DNA from: Venturia oleaginea | Lineage: Eukaryota; Ascomycota; Dothideomycetes; Venturiales; Venturiaceae | DNA length: 64,000 nucleotides | Direction: 5' to 3' | NCBI GenBank assembly: GCA_013176395.1 | Contig: JABMLP010000009.1 | Span: forward strand, 1,116,001-1,180,000 | Shown: positions 61,082 through 64,000 of the stretch, one piece after another | Layout: the number at the start of each line of letters is the position of its first letter | Numbering within the stretch: the first letter of the stretch is position 1 | Notes under the pieces: generated by a model | Told to the model about the DNA's origin: nothing | Seen by the model: only the letters and a program-made list of their open reading frames with translations | Database searches by the model: none | Position numbers and translations under genes: made by a program

Positions 61082-64000
61082 TTAGTCCACGGTGCCCCAT
61101 TCGTTCCCATTCTCCAATCGTAATGGTTGATTCTGATTCCCCGCCAGCCCGGCAACAGCCTTCATCTCCTTGGCCCTTGTACGGACACTCTCGTCCTGCC
61201 GATTGAGCAGGAGCAGATTGCGATCTTGTTGCCGCTGCGCGGCACTTTCTTGTTCTGCGATGAGCTTCCTTTGGATTGAGGTTCGCTTCTCCAGTGTCTC
61301 CGTCTCCAACAAAGCCATCTTTTTCGTGTAAGCAAACTCCCGATTGCGATCGGCGTCAACAATCTGTTTCCTTTGTACTGCCGCTGCGGCTTCGTTTTGT
61401 AGTGTGAGCTGGTGTCTTTCACTCGCGATTCTTTTGTCTTCTTCATGTCTCCGCTGGCTTGCACGGGCCTCATATGCCTCGAGTTGTTGTGCTTGAGAAA
61501 GCGAGGTTTGGTGTCGCTCGTTCGAGTGCGCCAAAGCGATTTGATGGTCGTCGTGCATGATCCTCTGCGCCGCTTGCGCCTTTTCCTCCATGCGCTTGAT
61601 GTCTTGGGCTGCCCGCAAGGAGAGCAAGGCCTGCATATTCATGATTTCTTCAATGTGCTTGGGAACGCCAACTGCGCCTTCAGGTTGCGCACCTTTCTTG
61701 GAGAAGAGCCGCGGTCTACAGTTCCGATCTGCCAAAATTTGCTTAAGAGTATCCCGCATTCCTGTTGGTGGTCCTTGGTAAAACGCTTGAGCGTATTTGC
61801 AGGGCGAGTAGCAGATACCGTCCTGTTTAAAAAGAAACGCTTCGTCATTGATATGAGCGGCTATCTGCGGGAAGTCTAACAGAACGCTTGTGATATCTAG
61901 GGCTTGGTCGTTATCCAAAGCAAGGTGGAGGATAGTTTTTCTTTGAGGCCCAAATGTTTCAAATGGATCTGTTCCAGCACTGAATAGTTTTTCGATAACC
62001 CGGTATGCTTTGGATTCCCAACCAGGGCCGGAAGGAATGGCATTCCGGCACAGCTCGGCAAGAGGTGTCAAACCAGCATGGGCGAGACGTGCATCGTGTC
62101 CATGAGCCAACAGCATAGAAACAAGTTCGGTTTGTACTTGCCTAGCAGCTTCATGCAGACTGCCGTCATTTGGACGCGCTTGCGCTTTCAGAAGCATTTT
62201 TGCAGATGTGATATCGCTGTTCCGGCAAGCGAGCAAAAGCGCAGATTGTTTCTTGCTGTTGCGAACAGAAACATCTATGGGGGGGTCAAGTTCGAGCAAT
62301 CTCTCAATGATAGTATGGCGCCCAGACTCCGTCGCCTTAATCAAGGCAGTGGAATCTGATACTTCGGCCACAAAGTCGGGACTGGCTGTTTCATTTGTTA
62401 GCGAATCCAAGTCACCATGATAGTCAACTTTACCTTCATGCCCCAATTTCAGCAATGTCAATATCACTTGCTCACTGATTCCTGGCCGAGGCTGATGCAG
62501 CGCCCACAGTAGTGGCGTAATATTCTCTTCAGCCATCGTGGGCTTTAACTTTTCTAGTCGAGATAATCCGCCCGGGCATCCGTGAATAAGTAGAAAACGC
62601 ATGAGTTCGTGCCCCCGAGGATGATATCGCATGGCAAGGAACAGCAATTCATTATTGTCAAAGGAGAGCAGAGACCCCAATCGACCAAGACATGATGTCA
62701 GCAAAGCAATAAGTTTAGTTTCTGACTTGATCGATCCAATGAGAGCTGGCATCAGCACCTCCACATTCGGATGGGTTTGCACCAATTGCTCAAAAAGAGT
62801 CGTGTCCTTGAGCGAGGCAGCAGCAACAAAACTGGCACCACCTTCAGCTCCAGTGTCGGCTCCGTTGGCCAACATGAGCTTGAGAAGATCGTCGTCACCT
62901 TCCTCGACGACTTGTTTCAGATGCCGAGAAAGCTGTGCTATGTCTTGCCATCAGCATGGCTCATAGATAACAGCGGGGTGACTAATTCTCTACACTTCGA
63001 GAACGCATGAAATTCAAATGAGCACTTTCAGTCAGAGATGGATGTGGAAAGTTCATGGCGATACCGTTCTTTGAGATTGCCAGAATTTTCCTCGATATCG
63101 ATCTCGGGATCAGAGGTTTCTGAACGAAAGATACATTCGAGATCTAGGAAGATGTGAGGGGCAATGAATTGAATGAACTTACCAGGGGCTACTCGAGCTC
63201 TAATGAGTGATCTCGCAAACGGTAATCGTTCTCCGGGAGCGAGCTCCATGCATGAGTCGAAAGCCTTCGTGTTGGCTTCCTCGCTTTTATGTGCTTCAAG
63301 CAGTAGCTTGAAGACAGTGGAAGATCTCGTGCGTATAGCACCTTTGAACGCAGCTGCATCGTCACATCCAGCACTTGCTCCGAGGTCCAACAGCATGGCT
63401 ACTACATCTTGTCGGATTGACGCTCGTCCAGTCTCATGAACAAGGGCCCTGTCCAGTATGATCCGATGAATTTTACACGCAGAGAGGACAACATTCGTCT
63501 TTATCGGATGATAAGTGTCCGGGTGAAGGGCAAGGGGAATTACATAGGCCCACGTTTCCTTCTCGATATGCGCTGTGGTACATATGACCTCAAGCGATTC
63601 AAGCGCTTCCTTTTTGAAAGCCTCTTGTATCGCGAGACCATTTTGATAGTTTGCGTCAGCTCCTCCTTCGATAAGAAGCTTGCAAACCACGCCATCATCC
63701 TCTGTACGGACAACATCTATCAGAGTATCGGCCACTGGAATTCCTCGGGCTCCATGCTCTAATAGTAGACGCAGCATCTTGAGCAATGTCGATCGGCTAA
63801 TTTGCTTCCTAGCTCCAAAAACAAGGGGTATAGCTTGCGAGGTGATAGCCGAGGAGGGAGGGTTCGCTGAGGCACAGAGGATCAAAAGCATCTCTAGATC
63901 GCCCCGACTGCTCACAATGTGAACACAATTGCTGCTTGACTCTCCGAAAGTGTTCACTGATGCGCCATGTTTTACGAGAGCGTCAACCATCTTCGGGTCC
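61082..64000 (-). CDS. Ankyrin-repeat protein, C-terminal part, start outside window
   Basis: Two long minus frames (63990-63028 and 62875-61082) appear to be one gene running in from beyond position 64000, where the frame stays open. A splice from CCT G|GTAAGT (donor 63182) to GGCAAG|AC (acceptor at 62944) joins them in frame and gives at least 940 residues. The first part has degenerate ankyrin-like repeats (MVDALVKHGASVNTFGESSS, MLRLLLEHGARGIPVADTLI, CKLLIEGGADANYQNGLA). The second continues with more repeats, such as LKLMLANGADTGAEGG and ATESGRHTIIERLLELD. Its last 180 residues form a Gln/Arg/Ala-rich coiled coil. Such C termini occur in fungal NLR-like or other large ankyrin proteins. 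The N-terminal effector or NACHT domain is not visible here. The 239 nt intron is long for this window, so the exact junction is uncertain. Confidence 0.7.

Noticed and set aside
63143..63182. 39-nt intron in the ankyrin gene from GTAAGT to the nearest CTAG
   Set aside because: It is too short for the introns seen here and would not solve the frame change before 62875.

Overview
The window is a filamentous ascomycete (Pezizomycotina) nuclear contig. Genes are separated by 0.5-2.5 kb and carry short introns of about 45-60 nt with GTAAGT-like donors and CTAAC-like branch points. A velvet regulator and an F-box/WD40 receptor of the FWD1 type support this, as do Tf1/sushi chromoviruses, a Fot/pogo transposon and a fungal copia element. 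A Dothideomycete is my best guess, but the sequence alone does not prove the class.

Positions 494-19102 are a nested transposon cluster. A roughly 2.0 kb pogo/Fot-like DNA transposon (6240-19100, TA duplication) carries two later insertions. A 5,578 bp LTR retrotransposon sits inside its left inverted repeat (6279-11856). A 5,234 bp copia element sits 8 bp upstream of the transposase start codon (13798-19031). Directly to the left lies a second, almost identical 5,578 bp chromovirus in opposite orientation (494-6071), so the pair forms a giant inverted repeat around a 207 bp spacer. The chromoviruses look intact. The copia element has one apparent 1-nt frame break in its integrase. The pogo transposase has lost its first catalytic aspartate.

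Positions 19103-24265 show no gene I can support. From 24266 ordinary chromosomal genes follow: vosA (+), BLM10 proteasome activator (-), PSF3 of GINS (+), an Nramp metal transporter with a short upstream ORF (+), the Cdc42 exchange factor CDC24 (-), and an F-box/WD40 SCF receptor (+). CDC24 and the F-box gene are divergent and share a promoter region with two tandem minisatellites. BLM10 and PSF3 also share a divergent promoter.

Positions 49.7-55.5 kb are more accessory: two related F-box-like genes (one or both decayed), an ETHE1-like metallo-beta-lactamase relic facing an intact YeeE/YedE sulfur transporter gene, and a foldback (MITE-like) repeat. A seven-exon cytochrome P450 (-) with a GC-AG intron and the mitochondrial assembly factor CBP3 (+) are divergent neighbours. 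The window ends with gene debris (59.8-60.9 kb) and the C-terminal part of a large ankyrin-repeat protein (-) whose start lies beyond position 64000.

Exon boundaries were placed by hand from splice signals, frame continuity and family motifs. Each multi-exon CDS was checked to sum to a multiple of three.
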